Source: Nocardia jiangxiensis NBRC 101359 (GTDB taxonomy: Bacteria; Actinomycetota; Actinomycetes; Mycobacteriales; Mycobacteriaceae). Taken from it: a DNA stretch of 64,000 nucleotides. Shown here piece by piece: positions 1 to 8,454 of the stretch (position 1 is the first letter of the stretch; each line of letters begins with the position of its first letter). The stretch is from NCBI RefSeq assembly GCF_000308615.1, contig NZ_BAGB01000174.1:186001-250000 (forward strand), read 5' to 3'. The translations under genes and the position numbers were made by a program. A model generated the notes under the pieces. The model did no database searches, was not told where the DNA came from, and saw only the letters and a list, made by a program, of their open reading frames with translations.

Positions 1-355
1 CGCGGCCGGGCTGGATCTGGTGCCCGATCAGCAGATCGAGGCGATCACCCGGATCGTGACCAACTTCGTCATGCCCGGATACGGCATGCCCAATTTCCGC
101 CGCCACGGCGTGATCATGGCCAAGCACGGCATCTACGATCTGCGCCAGCACCTCGAGGAGGTCGTGCGGCCGGTGCTGAAGATCTGGAATGTGTTCGGCC
201 GCGACGACTTCGGGCCGCGCGGGGAACGCGCCCGGGACGAGTTGGCTGCCTTCCTGGAGAAGCTGGATCGCGACGCGACCAAGTTCGAGGAGCAGCGCGA
301 CCGGCTGCTGGCCCGCGAGGCCGCCCGCGCGACCCGGGAGCGGGCCACCATCTAG
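1..355 (+). CDS. Acyl-ACP desaturase (DesA-type), C-terminal part only
   Basis: The frame is open from the left edge and ends at TAG 353-355, so only about 117 C-terminal residues are visible. The fragment (FVMPGYGMPNF, GIYDLRQHLEEVV, then a charged helix) resembles the end of soluble ferritin-fold acyl-ACP desaturases, which insert a double bond into acyl-ACP with a di-iron centre. The iron ligands lie outside the window, so activity cannot be judged. A GTG at 20 is unlikely to be the start because coding sequence continues to its left. The gene converges on the sensor kinase and the two stop regions overlap by 4 bp. Confidence 0.75.
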   Translation, partial: AAGLDLVPDQQIEAITRIVTNFVMPGYGMPNFRRHGVIMAKHGIYDLRQHLEEVVRPVLKIWNVFGRDDFGPRGERARDELAAFLEKLDRDATKFEEQRDRLLAREAARATRERATI

Positions 356-2145
356 GAACTCTCCGGCGGGCTGCCCGCCTTCGGCAGATGCACGGTGAAC
401 GCCGTGTCGCCGGGCTCGCTGGTCACCGTGATGTCGCCGCCGTGCGCCCGCACGACGGCGCTGGCGATGGCCAGGCCCAGCCCGGTGCTGCCGGTGTGGC
501 GTGAGCGCGAGGAGTCACCGCGGGCGAAGCGCTGGAAGATCTCCGGCACCAGTTCGGCCGGTATGCCGGGGCCGGTGTCGCGCACCCGCCACCGCACGCC
601 ACCCGCGCCGTCGGATTCCAGGGAGGTGGTGACCACGGTGCCGGGGCCGGTGTGCACTCGGGCGTTGGTGAGCAGATTGGCCAGCACCTGATGCAGGCGC
701 GCGGCGTCGCCGGTGATCTCGACCGGTTCGTCGGGCAGGTTCATCTCCCACTGGTGATCGGCTCCGGCGATATGGGCGTCGGTGACCGCGTCGGCGGTGA
801 TCCGGGTCAGATCGACCGGTTCGTGCTCGAGCGGGCGGCCCGAATCCAGGCGCGCCAGCAGCAGCAGATCCTCCACCAGACCCGACATCCGGATGGCGGC
901 GGCGTCCACCCGGCTCATCGCGTCCGCGACCGCCGGGGGCACCTCATTGCTGTTGCGTTGTGCCAGTTCGGTATAGCCTCGGATGGCGGCCAGCGGGGTG
1001 CGCAGTTCGTGACTGGCGTCGGCGACGAATCGACGCACGCGCGTCTCGCTGGCGTAGCGGGCCGACAGCGCGCCGGTGATGTTGTCCAGCATGCGATTCA
1101 CCGCCGCGCCGAGTCGGCCGACCTCGGTTCGCGGATCGGCGTCATCGGCCGGAACCCGAACGGGCAGTTCGACTTCGCCGTGATCCAGCGGCAGATCCGC
1201 GACCCGGTAGGCGGTCGCGGCGACCCGGTCCAGCGGGGCCAGCGCGCGGCGAATCAGTGTGATACCCACCGTGATCGCGATCAGCAGCACGATCGCGGCG
1301 ACGATCCCCAGGACCATCAGCACCCGCAGCAGCGTCGCATCGACCGGCGCCATGGACAGCCCCGTCAGAACCGTCTGCCCGTCATCGGGTCCGGGCTCGG
1401 CCACCACCCGATATCTCCCCAGACCGTCCAGGCTCATGGTTCGCGAACGGCCGTCGGCGGACACCGCGGCGAGTTGACGTTCGGCGGTGTCGCTCAGCGC
1501 GGTGCGATTGCCGTCCGAGCCGAGTTTGCCGACCGCGGTGATCGTGCGGCCCTCGATGATCGCGCCGATCTCATCGGGCGGCACTCCGGGCCGGGACAGG
1601 AACTCGGGTCCGGGACTGCTGGTCGGCGTCGCTGTCTCGGAAGCCTGCGGGGGCCCGCTGGTCGTCGCGGCCGGAGCGGACACCGGTGTATGCGCTGCCG
1701 TCGGCGGCTGCGCGCCGGTGTGTTGCGGTGTGGCAGTGGATGTTCGGGCTGTCGAGGGCGATTGCGCGAGAGCGGGCGGTTGTGCCCCGGGGCCCAGTGG
1801 TGTCGCATGCGGGCCGGGATGCGTGACGTGTGTGCCGTGCGGCCCCGGCCCGGACGGTGGAGCCACCGAACCCGGACCCGCCGACTGCGGGCCCGGATCC
1901 GCGTCGGACGGGGGTGGCCCGAAGAAGGGCGGCGGTCCGCTGACGGCCATCTGAGCGCGGTTCTGCGCACCCGCCAACTGACCGTCCAACTGGTCCACCA
2001 GGAACTGGTGCAATGCCAGTTCGGTCGCCACGCCGATGCCGATCACCACCGTCACGAGCAGCAGCAATTGCCCGGCCAGCAGCCGCGCCCGCAACGACCA
2101 GGGACGCGGACCGACCGGTCGGCCAGAGGGGGCGGCGGTGATCAC
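352..2145 (-). CDS. Sensor histidine kinase with long Pro-rich extracytoplasmic domain
   Basis: This is a two-component sensor kinase of the actinobacterial HAMP-HisKA-HATPase type. An N-terminal membrane segment (LLAGQLLLLVTVVIGIGVA) is followed by about 110 residues rich in Pro, Ser, Thr and Ala, a second membrane segment (VLGIVAAIVLLIAITVGI), a HAMP linker, the phospho-acceptor box SHELRTPL, an N box with LANLLTNA and the G box DTGPGIP. The GTG at 2145 is preferred; the frame stays open to an ATG at 2256, but that extra leader is low-complexity. No response regulator gene lies next to it in the window. It sits 308 bp downstream of eda (197 bp if the ATG is used), so it probably has its own promoter. 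The signal sensed is unknown. Confidence 0.9.
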   Translation of the reverse strand: MITAAPSGRPVGPRPWSLRARLLAGQLLLLVTVVIGIGVATELALHQFLVDQLDGQLAGAQNRAQMAVSGPPPFFGPPPSDADPGPQSAGPGSVAPPSGPGPHGTHVTHPGPHATPLGPGAQPPALAQSPSTARTSTATPQHTGAQPPTAAHTPVSAPAATTSGPPQASETATPTSSPGPEFLSRPGVPPDEIGAIIEGRTITAVGKLGSDGNRTALSDTAERQLAAVSADGRSRTMSLDGLGRYRVVAEPGPDDGQTVLTGLSMAPVDATLLRVLMVLGIVAAIVLLIAITVGITLIRRALAPLDRVAATAYRVADLPLDHGEVELPVRVPADDADPRTEVGRLGAAVNRMLDNITGALSARYASETRVRRFVADASHELRTPLAAIRGYTELAQRNSNEVPPAVADAMSRVDAAAIRMSGLVEDLLLLARLDSGRPLEHEPVDLTRITADAVTDAHIAGADHQWEMNLPDEPVEITGDAARLHQVLANLLTNARVHTGPGTVVTTSLESDGAGGVRWRVRDTGPGIPAELVPEIFQRFARGDSSRSRHTGSTGLGLAIASAVVRAHGGDITVTSEPGDTAFTVHLPKAGSPPESS

Positions 2146-2453
2146 CGCACGGATTGTCCCACCAGCCCAGAAGTCACCGTGCGCCGGTCGGCCGTGTTGC
2201 ACCCAGGACGGCCGCGCGGCACCCGGTATCCGCTGCCCCGGGCCACCCGCGCTCATTTCCGCAGCGCCGCGACTGTTCGAGCGAGTCTCGGGTGCGGAGT
2301 CGGTCGTCCGGGATCAGCGTCCAGGTAGGCCCGCCATTTCGAGGCCCGTGCCGTGCCGCAGTCGTGGCGGCCGCGTCCCCGGGCCTGGACTCAGGCCGCT
2401 CGACGCAATCGTGAGTCCGGAGGCCACGATGTCGCATCGGGCTCGAACCGCGC

Positions 2454-3068
2454 TCAGTCCCGCAGCGCCGCGGCTGCTGCGGCCGCTTCCCGGATGCTCG
2501 GCCAGTCGGCTGCGGCCAGTGCGGTGGCGGGGGTGAGCCAGGATCCGCCCACGCAGCCGACATTGGGCAGGGCCAGGTAGTCGCGCACGGTGGCGGGGGT
2601 GATGCCGCCGGTCGGGCAGAACCGGACCTGCGGCAGCGGACCGGCGAAGGCGCGCAGAGCCGCTGTGCCGCCGGAGGATTCGGCGGGGAAGAACTTCATC
2701 TCGGTGATGCCGCGATCCAGCACGGTGAGGATCTCCGAGATCGTCGCCACGCCGGGCAGATACGGCAGGCCGGTATCGGCCAGGGCATCCAGCAGGTGCG
2801 GGGTGGTCCCGGGGCTCACCAGGAAGCCCGCCCCGGCCGCTGCGGCGGCCTCCACCTGCAGCGGAGTGACCAGGGTGCCCGCCCCGACGACCATCTCGGG
2901 CACCTCGGCCGCGATGGCCTCGATGGCGGGCAACGCGGCATTCGTGCGCAGGGTGATCTCGATGATGCCGACGCCGCCGTCGAGCAGGGCGCGGGCCAGC
3001 GGGACGGCGCGATCCGGGTGGTCCAGGACGACGACGGGGACGACCGGTGCGATATCGAGGATGTTCAT
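2454..3068 (-). CDS. eda: KDPG/KHG aldolase (Entner-Doudoroff)
   Basis: A 204-residue class I aldolase that splits 2-keto-3-deoxy-6-phosphogluconate into pyruvate and glyceraldehyde 3-phosphate in the cytosol. The TIM-barrel motifs of the family are visible: E37 in GIIEITLRT and the Schiff-base lysine K125 in EMKFFPAE, about eight residues before their E. coli positions, so the N terminus is slightly shorter. Its ATG overlaps the glk stop in an ATGA (3065-3068), so translation is coupled. It is the last gene of the edd-glk-eda operon, with nearly the usual family length. Confidence 0.95.
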   Translation of the reverse strand: MNILDIAPVVPVVVLDHPDRAVPLARALLDGGVGIIEITLRTNAALPAIEAIAAEVPEMVVGAGTLVTPLQVEAAAAAGAGFLVSPGTTPHLLDALADTGLPYLPGVATISEILTVLDRGITEMKFFPAESSGGTAALRAFAGPLPQVRFCPTGGITPATVRDYLALPNVGCVGGSWLTPATALAAADWPSIREAAAAAAALRD

Positions 3069-4078
3069 ACGGTCTCCGGAATGAGTCGGTGCTGTTCGAG
3101 CGCCACGGCGGCGCCGCGCAGCGCGGGTGTGGCGGCCACGATGAGTTCGGTGGCCACGGGATCGAGATAGCCTGCGATCGACCGGTTTCCGATGAACCGG
3201 GCGCGGAAGTCGCTGTCGGCGAGGAAATCCACGATGCCGGGCAGGATGCCGCCGCCGAGCAGTACCCCGCCGCGTGCGCCGAGGGTCAGCGCGACGTTCC
3301 CGGCGAACGTGCCGAGCATCCCGCAGAACATCGAAAGCGCTTCGCGGGCAAGGTCATCGGTACCGCGCCGACCCGCCGTGCACACCTGCTCGGGCTGCTG
3401 GGCGGCGGGCGTCACTCCGTGCACGACACACAGTGCCCGGTACAGCCGCCCGAGTCCGGGCCCGGACAGCGCGGTCTCGGCGTCCACGACCGGATGCTGT
3501 TCGCGCAGCACCCGGGCGACCTGCGTCTCCTGTTCGGTCTCCACCGGCAGCCCCGCATGTCCGCCCTCACCCGGGATCGCGATCCAGCGCTGCTGTACGC
3601 GCATCAGCCCGCTCACGCCCAGTCCGGTGCCCGGTCCGATCACCACCATCGGCTCCGCGGCCCACCGCACGCCGCTGCCGATCCGTACGAAGGCCGAATC
3701 CGGCAGATCCGGTACGGCCAGCGCCAGCGCGGTGAAATCGTTGATCAGTTCGAGCCTGTCCAGTCCCAGTCGTATCCGGCTCTCGGAGATCGAGAAGTCC
3801 CAGTGCGCGTTGGTGAGTCGGAACCGGTCGCCGCGCACCGGTCCCGCGACCGCGGCGCAGGCCATCGAGGGCCGGGCGCCGGACGGGATGCGATCGAGGT
3901 AATTCTCCACCGCCGCAACGAGATCCGGAAATTCCGCGCAGCGCAGGATACGGACCTCGAGCGCTTCGCCGCCGAGTTCGGCCACCAACCCGAATCGGGC
4001 ATGGGTACCACCGATATCGGCGACCAGCCAGGGCGCGCCGGGGGTGGGCGCGTGCGTCGCGGGCGCGGCGATCCTCAT
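3065..4078 (-). CDS. glk: Glucokinase, Glk (non-ROK) family
   Basis: A 337-residue kinase of the bacterial glucokinase family (PF02685), forming glucose 6-phosphate from glucose and ATP. The N-terminal phosphate loop VADIGGTHARFGL, the second loop GPGTGLGVSGL and the sugar-binding PGEGGHAGL are all present. Its ATG overlaps the edd stop (ATGA, 4075-4078) and its stop overlaps the eda start, so all three proteins are probably made at linked rates. The position suggests that it feeds glucose into the Entner-Doudoroff route, with gluconate-6-phosphate formation encoded elsewhere. The family call is firm; preference for glucose over other hexoses is inferred. Confidence 0.93.
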   Translation of the reverse strand: MRIAAPATHAPTPGAPWLVADIGGTHARFGLVAELGGEALEVRILRCAEFPDLVAAVENYLDRIPSGARPSMACAAVAGPVRGDRFRLTNAHWDFSISESRIRLGLDRLELINDFTALALAVPDLPDSAFVRIGSGVRWAAEPMVVIGPGTGLGVSGLMRVQQRWIAIPGEGGHAGLPVETEQETQVARVLREQHPVVDAETALSGPGLGRLYRALCVVHGVTPAAQQPEQVCTAGRRGTDDLAREALSMFCGMLGTFAGNVALTLGARGGVLLGGGILPGIVDFLADSDFRARFIGNRSIAGYLDPVATELIVAATPALRGAAVALEQHRLIPETV

Positions 4079-5913
4079 GCCGCGCCGAAGACGCTCGCGC
4101 CCCGATCGGCCGGGCCGACGGCGGTGCGGAAGCAGTCGAACAGTTCGCGACCGGTGCCGATCGGCGTGGGCGCGGCCTGTGCGGGCTCTCTGGCGGCGAG
4201 TTCGGCCGGATCCACCAGGATGTCGAGTCTGCCTGTCTCGCCGTCCAATTCGATGGCGTCACCGTCCAGGATGCGAGCGATCGGCCCGTCTGCCGCGGCC
4301 TCGGGCGTCAGATGCATCGCCGTGGGCACCTTGCCCGACGCGCCCGACATCCGGCCGTCGGTGACCAGCGCGACCGCATGTCCGCGATCCTGCAGCACCC
4401 CCAGAGCCGGTGTGAGCTTGTGCAATTCGGGCATGCCGTTGGCGCGCGGCCCCTGGAAACGCACGACCGCGACCATGTCCCGGTTCAGCTGCCCGTCCCG
4501 GAACGCGCTGAGGAATTCCTCCTGATCATCGAAAACCCTTGCCGGAGCGCGAACGACGCGATGTTCGGGCGCGACGGCCGAAACCTTGATCACCGCGCGG
4601 CCGAGCGATCCGTCGAGCATGCGCAGGCCACCGTCGGGTGCGAACGGGTCCGCTGCGGAGCGCAGCACGGATTTGTCGCCGCTGTCGGAAGGTCCACGGT
4701 GCCAGGCGAGTTCGCCGTCCGCCTCGAGGATCGGGGCCTCGCGGTAGTGCGCGCTGAGGCCGTGCCCGGCGACGGTGGTGACATCGTCGTGCAGCAGTCC
4801 GGCGCCGAGCAGCTCACCGATCAGCAGCGGCATGCCGCCCGCCCGCTGGAAGGCGTTGACGTCGGCGACACCGTTGGGATAGATGCGGGTCAGGGTGGGC
4901 ACCACGGCCGACAGATCCGCGAAATCGTCCCAGCGCACGTCGATTCCGGCCGCGGCGGCCATCGCCACCAGATGCATCGTGTGATTGGTGGACCCGCCGG
5001 TGGCCAGCAGCGCGACGATGCCGTTGACGATGGCGTGCTCGTCGATCACCTCGCCGATCGGGGCCGCTCCGCCGCGCAACGCGGTGAGCTCCACGACGCG
5101 CCGCCCCGCCGCGATCGTCAGCGCGCGGCGCAGCGGGGTATTCGGCGCGACGAAACTCGCGCCCGGCAGATGCAACCCCATCACCTCCATCAGCAGCTGA
5201 TTGGAATTCGCCGTGCCGTAGAAGGTGCAGGTGCCTGGACCGTGATAACTGGCCGATTCGGCGGCGAGCAGGTCGGCTCGGGTGGCGGTGCCTTCGGCGT
5301 AGCGCTGCCGGATCCGGCTCTTGTCGGCATTGGGCAGGCCCGAGGGCATCGGTCCGGCGGGTACGAACAGCATCGGCAGATGTCCGAAGGACAGCGCCCC
5401 GATCACCAGGCCCGGCACGATCTTGTCGCAGACGCCCAGCAGCAGCGCGCCGTCGAACATGTCGTGGGACAGCGCGATCGCGGTGGACATCGCGATGACG
5501 TCCCGGCTGAACAGCGACAACTCCATGCCCGCCCGGCCCTGGGTGATGCCGTCGCACATGGCCGGAACGCCACCGGCCACCTGCGCGACGCCGCGGGCTC
5601 CGGTCACGGCCTCGCGCAGCACGTCCGGATAGTCCCGGTACGGCTGATGCGCCGAGAGCATGTCGTTGTAGGCGGTGACGATGGCGATATTGGGCTGCGT
5701 CGCACCGTGCAGCGCGAGTTTGTCCGCCGGTGCGCAGGCCGCGACGCCGTGCGCGATATTGCTGCACGCCAACGACATTCGAGCCGGGCCGCGGGAGGCG
5801 GCGGCCCGGATGCGAGCCAGGTAGGCATGTCGGGTGCTCGCGCTGCGCTCGGTGATGCGGGCGGTGACGGCGGCCAGAACGGGGTGGGTGGGCGAGTCGA
5901 GGTGGACCGGCAT
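4075..5913 (-). CDS. edd: 6-phosphogluconate dehydratase
   Basis: A 612-residue IlvD/Edd family Fe-S dehydratase converting 6-phosphogluconate to KDPG, close in length to the E. coli enzyme. The family signature CDKIVPG and the cysteine-bearing segment AMCDGITQGRAGMELSL are visible, as is the GTANSNQ region. The ATG at 5913 follows AAGGAG with six bases between, which decides the start; the same frame remains open upstream as a spurious extension antisense to the ROK gene. It is the first gene of the edd-glk-eda operon and is divergent from that regulator, so the 5914-6145 interval is the likely control region. Confidence 0.95.
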   Translation of the reverse strand: MPVHLDSPTHPVLAAVTARITERSASTRHAYLARIRAAASRGPARMSLACSNIAHGVAACAPADKLALHGATQPNIAIVTAYNDMLSAHQPYRDYPDVLREAVTGARGVAQVAGGVPAMCDGITQGRAGMELSLFSRDVIAMSTAIALSHDMFDGALLLGVCDKIVPGLVIGALSFGHLPMLFVPAGPMPSGLPNADKSRIRQRYAEGTATRADLLAAESASYHGPGTCTFYGTANSNQLLMEVMGLHLPGASFVAPNTPLRRALTIAAGRRVVELTALRGGAAPIGEVIDEHAIVNGIVALLATGGSTNHTMHLVAMAAAAGIDVRWDDFADLSAVVPTLTRIYPNGVADVNAFQRAGGMPLLIGELLGAGLLHDDVTTVAGHGLSAHYREAPILEADGELAWHRGPSDSGDKSVLRSAADPFAPDGGLRMLDGSLGRAVIKVSAVAPEHRVVRAPARVFDDQEEFLSAFRDGQLNRDMVAVVRFQGPRANGMPELHKLTPALGVLQDRGHAVALVTDGRMSGASGKVPTAMHLTPEAAADGPIARILDGDAIELDGETGRLDILVDPAELAAREPAQAAPTPIGTGRELFDCFRTAVGPADRGASVFGAA

Positions 5914-5959
5914 CGCGGACTCCTTCATATGTGATCGGCCACACAGAACGCTAGACATA

Positions 5960-6000
5960 CTTAAGTTCTTTTGCAAGCAAACTTTGGTTTTATAAGAACA
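5960..6000. promoter_or_regulatory. Candidate operator between edd and the ROK regulator
   Basis: An unusually AT-rich patch lies in the 232-bp divergent interval. It holds GTTCTT (5965-5970) and AAGAAC (5994-5999) as an inverted pair with a 23-bp spacer, AAGTT/AACTT (5963-5967 and 5980-5984) and TTGC-AA-GCAA. These are what one expects for a ROK repressor site controlling both promoters, but no experimental consensus is available here, so the exact site is inference. Confidence 0.4.
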
Positions 6001-6145
6001 AAACAATCTGCTGTATGCGCTCGAGCTGGACGGATACTGTGGTGCCCGACAAGCCCGGCATGCCCGGGTCGCAGGGCCGGAGGCGGCGGTGGAACGAAAC
6101 CGCGTAACCCCCGGTCGTGTCCGACGGATTCGGTGAGGAGGTGCG

Positions 6146-7327
6146 GTGACCGGTCGACCGATGGCGACGCCCGGCGTTTCGGCGGGCGATGTGCTGGGCC
6201 TGATCCGCAGTAACGAGGTGGTCACCCGCGCGGACATCCGCCGGTTGACCGGACTGTCCCGCACGGCGGTGACGCTGCGGGTGGAGCAACTGCTCGAACG
6301 CGGCTTGGTCGTCGAGCGTGCCGACGGCGGTTCCACCGGCGGCCGTCCGCCGACGCGGCTGATGTTCAACCCCGAATCCGGTCTGGTGCTGGCGGCCTCG
6401 ACCGGTGCCAGCCGTGCCCAGGTCGCCGTCTGCGATCTTGCCGGCCGGGTGCTCGCCGAAGCCGAATTCTCGGTTCCCGCAAGCGGAGTCACCGAATCTC
6501 TGCTGGTCAGCGCGGCCGATCGGATGGAGGCGCTGCTCGAGCGGACCGCGGAGGCATCCGGGGTGCGGCGGGCGGTGCACGGCGTCGGGGTGAGTGTGCC
6601 CAGTGCGGTCGATGTGGCCACCGGGCACAGTGTCGGCACCGGTCCGGCGCTCGGCGAGGTGGCCGTCGCGGAATACTTCACCGCGCGATTCGGTGCGCCG
6701 GTCCGGGTGGACAGCGATGTCAACGCACTGGCTCTGGCCGAGCACGCCCGCCATCCCGAGGTCTGTGATCTGTTGCTGCTCAAGGCGTCCACGGGGATCG
6801 GCGCGGGCATCATCGCCGGTGGGCGGTTGCAGCGCGGGGCCTGGGGCGGTGCGGGGGAGATCGGGCACATCAAGGTCGCCGGAGCGCCGGAGCGGGCCTG
6901 TCGCTGCGGCGATATGCACTGCCTGGAGACCGTGGCCGGTGGCTGGGCGCTGCTGGAACAGCTCGCCGCGCAGGGGAAGTCGGTGTCGGGTCTGCCCGAG
7001 CTGGTGGACCTGGTGCACGCCGGAGATCCCGAAGCGCTGCGGGTGGTGCGCGAGGCCGGACGCCGGATCGGCGAGGTCCTGGCCGCGGCGGTGAATCTGC
7101 TCAATCCGGCGCTGATCATCGTGCGCGGGGATCTGTCGCATGCCTACGAACCGCTGGCGGCCGGTATGCGCGAGCTGATCTACCAGCGTTCCTCGGCATT
7201 GGCGACCCGCGCGCTGCGGGTGGAACCGGGTGCGCCCGACGCGCCCACGGGAGTCGCCGCCTGTGCCGCGATGATCCTGGAACAGGTGCTCTCGCCCGCT
7301 GCCGTCAACGCCCTGTTGGATGCCTGA
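6146..7327 (+). CDS. ROK-family transcriptional regulator
   Basis: A 393-residue NagC/XylR-type repressor. Residues about 10-75 form a winged helix (TRADIRRLTGLSRTAVTLRVEQLL), followed by a two-lobed ROK sugar-kinase fold with the zinc-type motif CRCGDMHCLE near residue 251 and GAGEIGHIKV just before it. The GTG start is preceded by GAGGAGG at a good distance. Divergent placement opposite edd-glk-eda suggests it controls glucose or gluconate entry into the Entner-Doudoroff pathway, sensing a sugar ligand. This role is inferred from context. The kinase lobe could be a pure sensor. Confidence 0.9.
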   Translation: MTGRPMATPGVSAGDVLGLIRSNEVVTRADIRRLTGLSRTAVTLRVEQLLERGLVVERADGGSTGGRPPTRLMFNPESGLVLAASTGASRAQVAVCDLAGRVLAEAEFSVPASGVTESLLVSAADRMEALLERTAEASGVRRAVHGVGVSVPSAVDVATGHSVGTGPALGEVAVAEYFTARFGAPVRVDSDVNALALAEHARHPEVCDLLLLKASTGIGAGIIAGGRLQRGAWGGAGEIGHIKVAGAPERACRCGDMHCLETVAGGWALLEQLAAQGKSVSGLPELVDLVHAGDPEALRVVREAGRRIGEVLAAAVNLLNPALIIVRGDLSHAYEPLAAGMRELIYQRSSALATRALRVEPGAPDAPTGVAACAAMILEQVLSPAAVNALLDA

Positions 7328-7467
7328 ATTCGGTAATTGGGACGCGCTTGTCCGATATCCCATGAGATCTTCGTCACAGTTCTACCATCGGACGCATGCA
7401 GGCCCTGCGAAACGGATCGACGATGATCGAGGGGCGGGTGGCGTGCGAGACGCCAGGGGGAGCGACG

Positions 7468-8058
7468 ATGGCATTCCGGGGTGGGCCCGGAATCCCCGTC
7501 GCGGTTGCCGCGCGGGGTGAGGCTCGCGGGGCGAGGTCGGCAATTCTCGCGGGGCGCAACAACTTCGGATTCCGGATCCGATATACCGACGGATCGGTGG
7601 TGCGCGCCGAACCGCTGGACGAGGTGAGTATCGCGCTGCGGCGGGGTGACGGCGCCGCCGTCGGCACGATCCTGCGCGGGGACACCGTCACCGCCGTCGC
7701 GGCCACCGGCGGCACGCTGTTCCACGTCGTCCCCGATCCCGAGGAGTCGTGCACACCGGAACTGTTCCGGCTCGTCCTGCTGGACCGCTCGGGCGGGGAA
7801 TTCGGTCGCCTCGACGTCATCCGCACCGTCGACGGCTGGTCCTCGCATCGCCTCGCCGACCCCATGGGCGACACCTACCTGTGGTGGGACCGCACCGGCG
7901 TACGGCTACCGGTCCCCATCCTGGGCACTCGCCTGGCCGCACCCCATCCGCTCGACCGCGTCGAACGCGATATGGCCCTCGCCGCCTGCACCGATATCGC
8001 CCTGAGCCTGCGCCCGTACATCCCCGCCATGCGTTCGGGCTGCACCGTCGGCCCCTGA
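7468..8058 (+). CDS. Conserved hypothetical protein
   Basis: A protein of about 196 residues that I do not recognise. It has no signal peptide or membrane segment and reads as a compact soluble alpha/beta protein (RNNFGFRIRYTDG, DTYLWWDRTGVRLPVPILG). The ATG at 7468 follows AGGGGGAG, making it a better start than the in-frame ATGs at 7396 and 7423. It sits 140 bp after the ROK gene and is probably transcribed alone. Base composition and codon use match the core genes. Confidence 0.6.
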   Translation: MAFRGGPGIPVAVAARGEARGARSAILAGRNNFGFRIRYTDGSVVRAEPLDEVSIALRRGDGAAVGTILRGDTVTAVAATGGTLFHVVPDPEESCTPELFRLVLLDRSGGEFGRLDVIRTVDGWSSHRLADPMGDTYLWWDRTGVRLPVPILGTRLAAPHPLDRVERDMALAACTDIALSLRPYIPAMRSGCTVGP

Positions 8059-8100
8059 GCCGTGATCGGCGCAACGCGGTCGCGACCGACATTCGTCCGG

Positions 8101-8400
8101 TCAGGGCTGTTCGTGTCGGCGCTGATCCGCGATGGTGCTGGAAGACGCCGGGTCACTCGGCGTTTCAGCGGGCGACTCGACGAATTGCACGATCATGTCG
8201 GCGAGCTTGCCGGTCAGGTCGTCGAACTTGTTGCGGGCCAGCACTTTCCGTACGTGGGCCAGCTGGTCCGCCCAGAACTGCGTTTGGAGGAATGCGGTTG
8301 TGCGAGAACGCAACACCTGGGCGAGGAGTTCCAGCGCCGGGCTCGGCACTCGCGGACTCGTCGTGGGATCGAAGGACCGCTCGTAAAGCTGCCGGACGAG
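8101..8400 (-). pseudogene. Remnant of an unidentified protein
   Basis: The minus strand is open from just inside a TGA at 8401-8403 down to 8101. The residues from LVRQLYERSFDP through LARNKFDDLTGKLADMIVQ read like real, mostly helical protein, but there is no start codon before a GTG at 8349, which would leave only 82 residues. The open stretch upstream of that GTG is equally protein-like, suggesting a gene that has lost its 5' end. I cannot name the family. The rest of 8059-8454 holds nothing else recognisable. Confidence 0.35.
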
Positions 8401-8454
8401 TCATTTTCCTGGGCGTGGATCTGCTTGTCCGCCAGGTGCGTTGCCCGACGGCGC

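Noticed and set aside
652..2328. 558-codon plus-strand ORF
   Set aside because: It is antisense to the sensor kinase, rich in Arg, Gly and His, and has no domain.
2387..2418. GGACTCA/TGAGTCC inverted repeat as an eda terminator
   Set aside because: Seven-base arms with an 18-base loop and no T run are too weak to call.
5965..5999. GTTCTT-N23-AAGAAC as a further member of the N23 repeat family
   Set aside because: The half-sites differ from AGAATC/GATTCT; the equal spacer is taken as coincidence.
5914..7119. The edd frame stays open for 400 more codons on the minus strand
   Set aside because: It runs antisense through the ROK gene and has the composition of a shadow frame; AAGGAG and the family length place the start at 5913.
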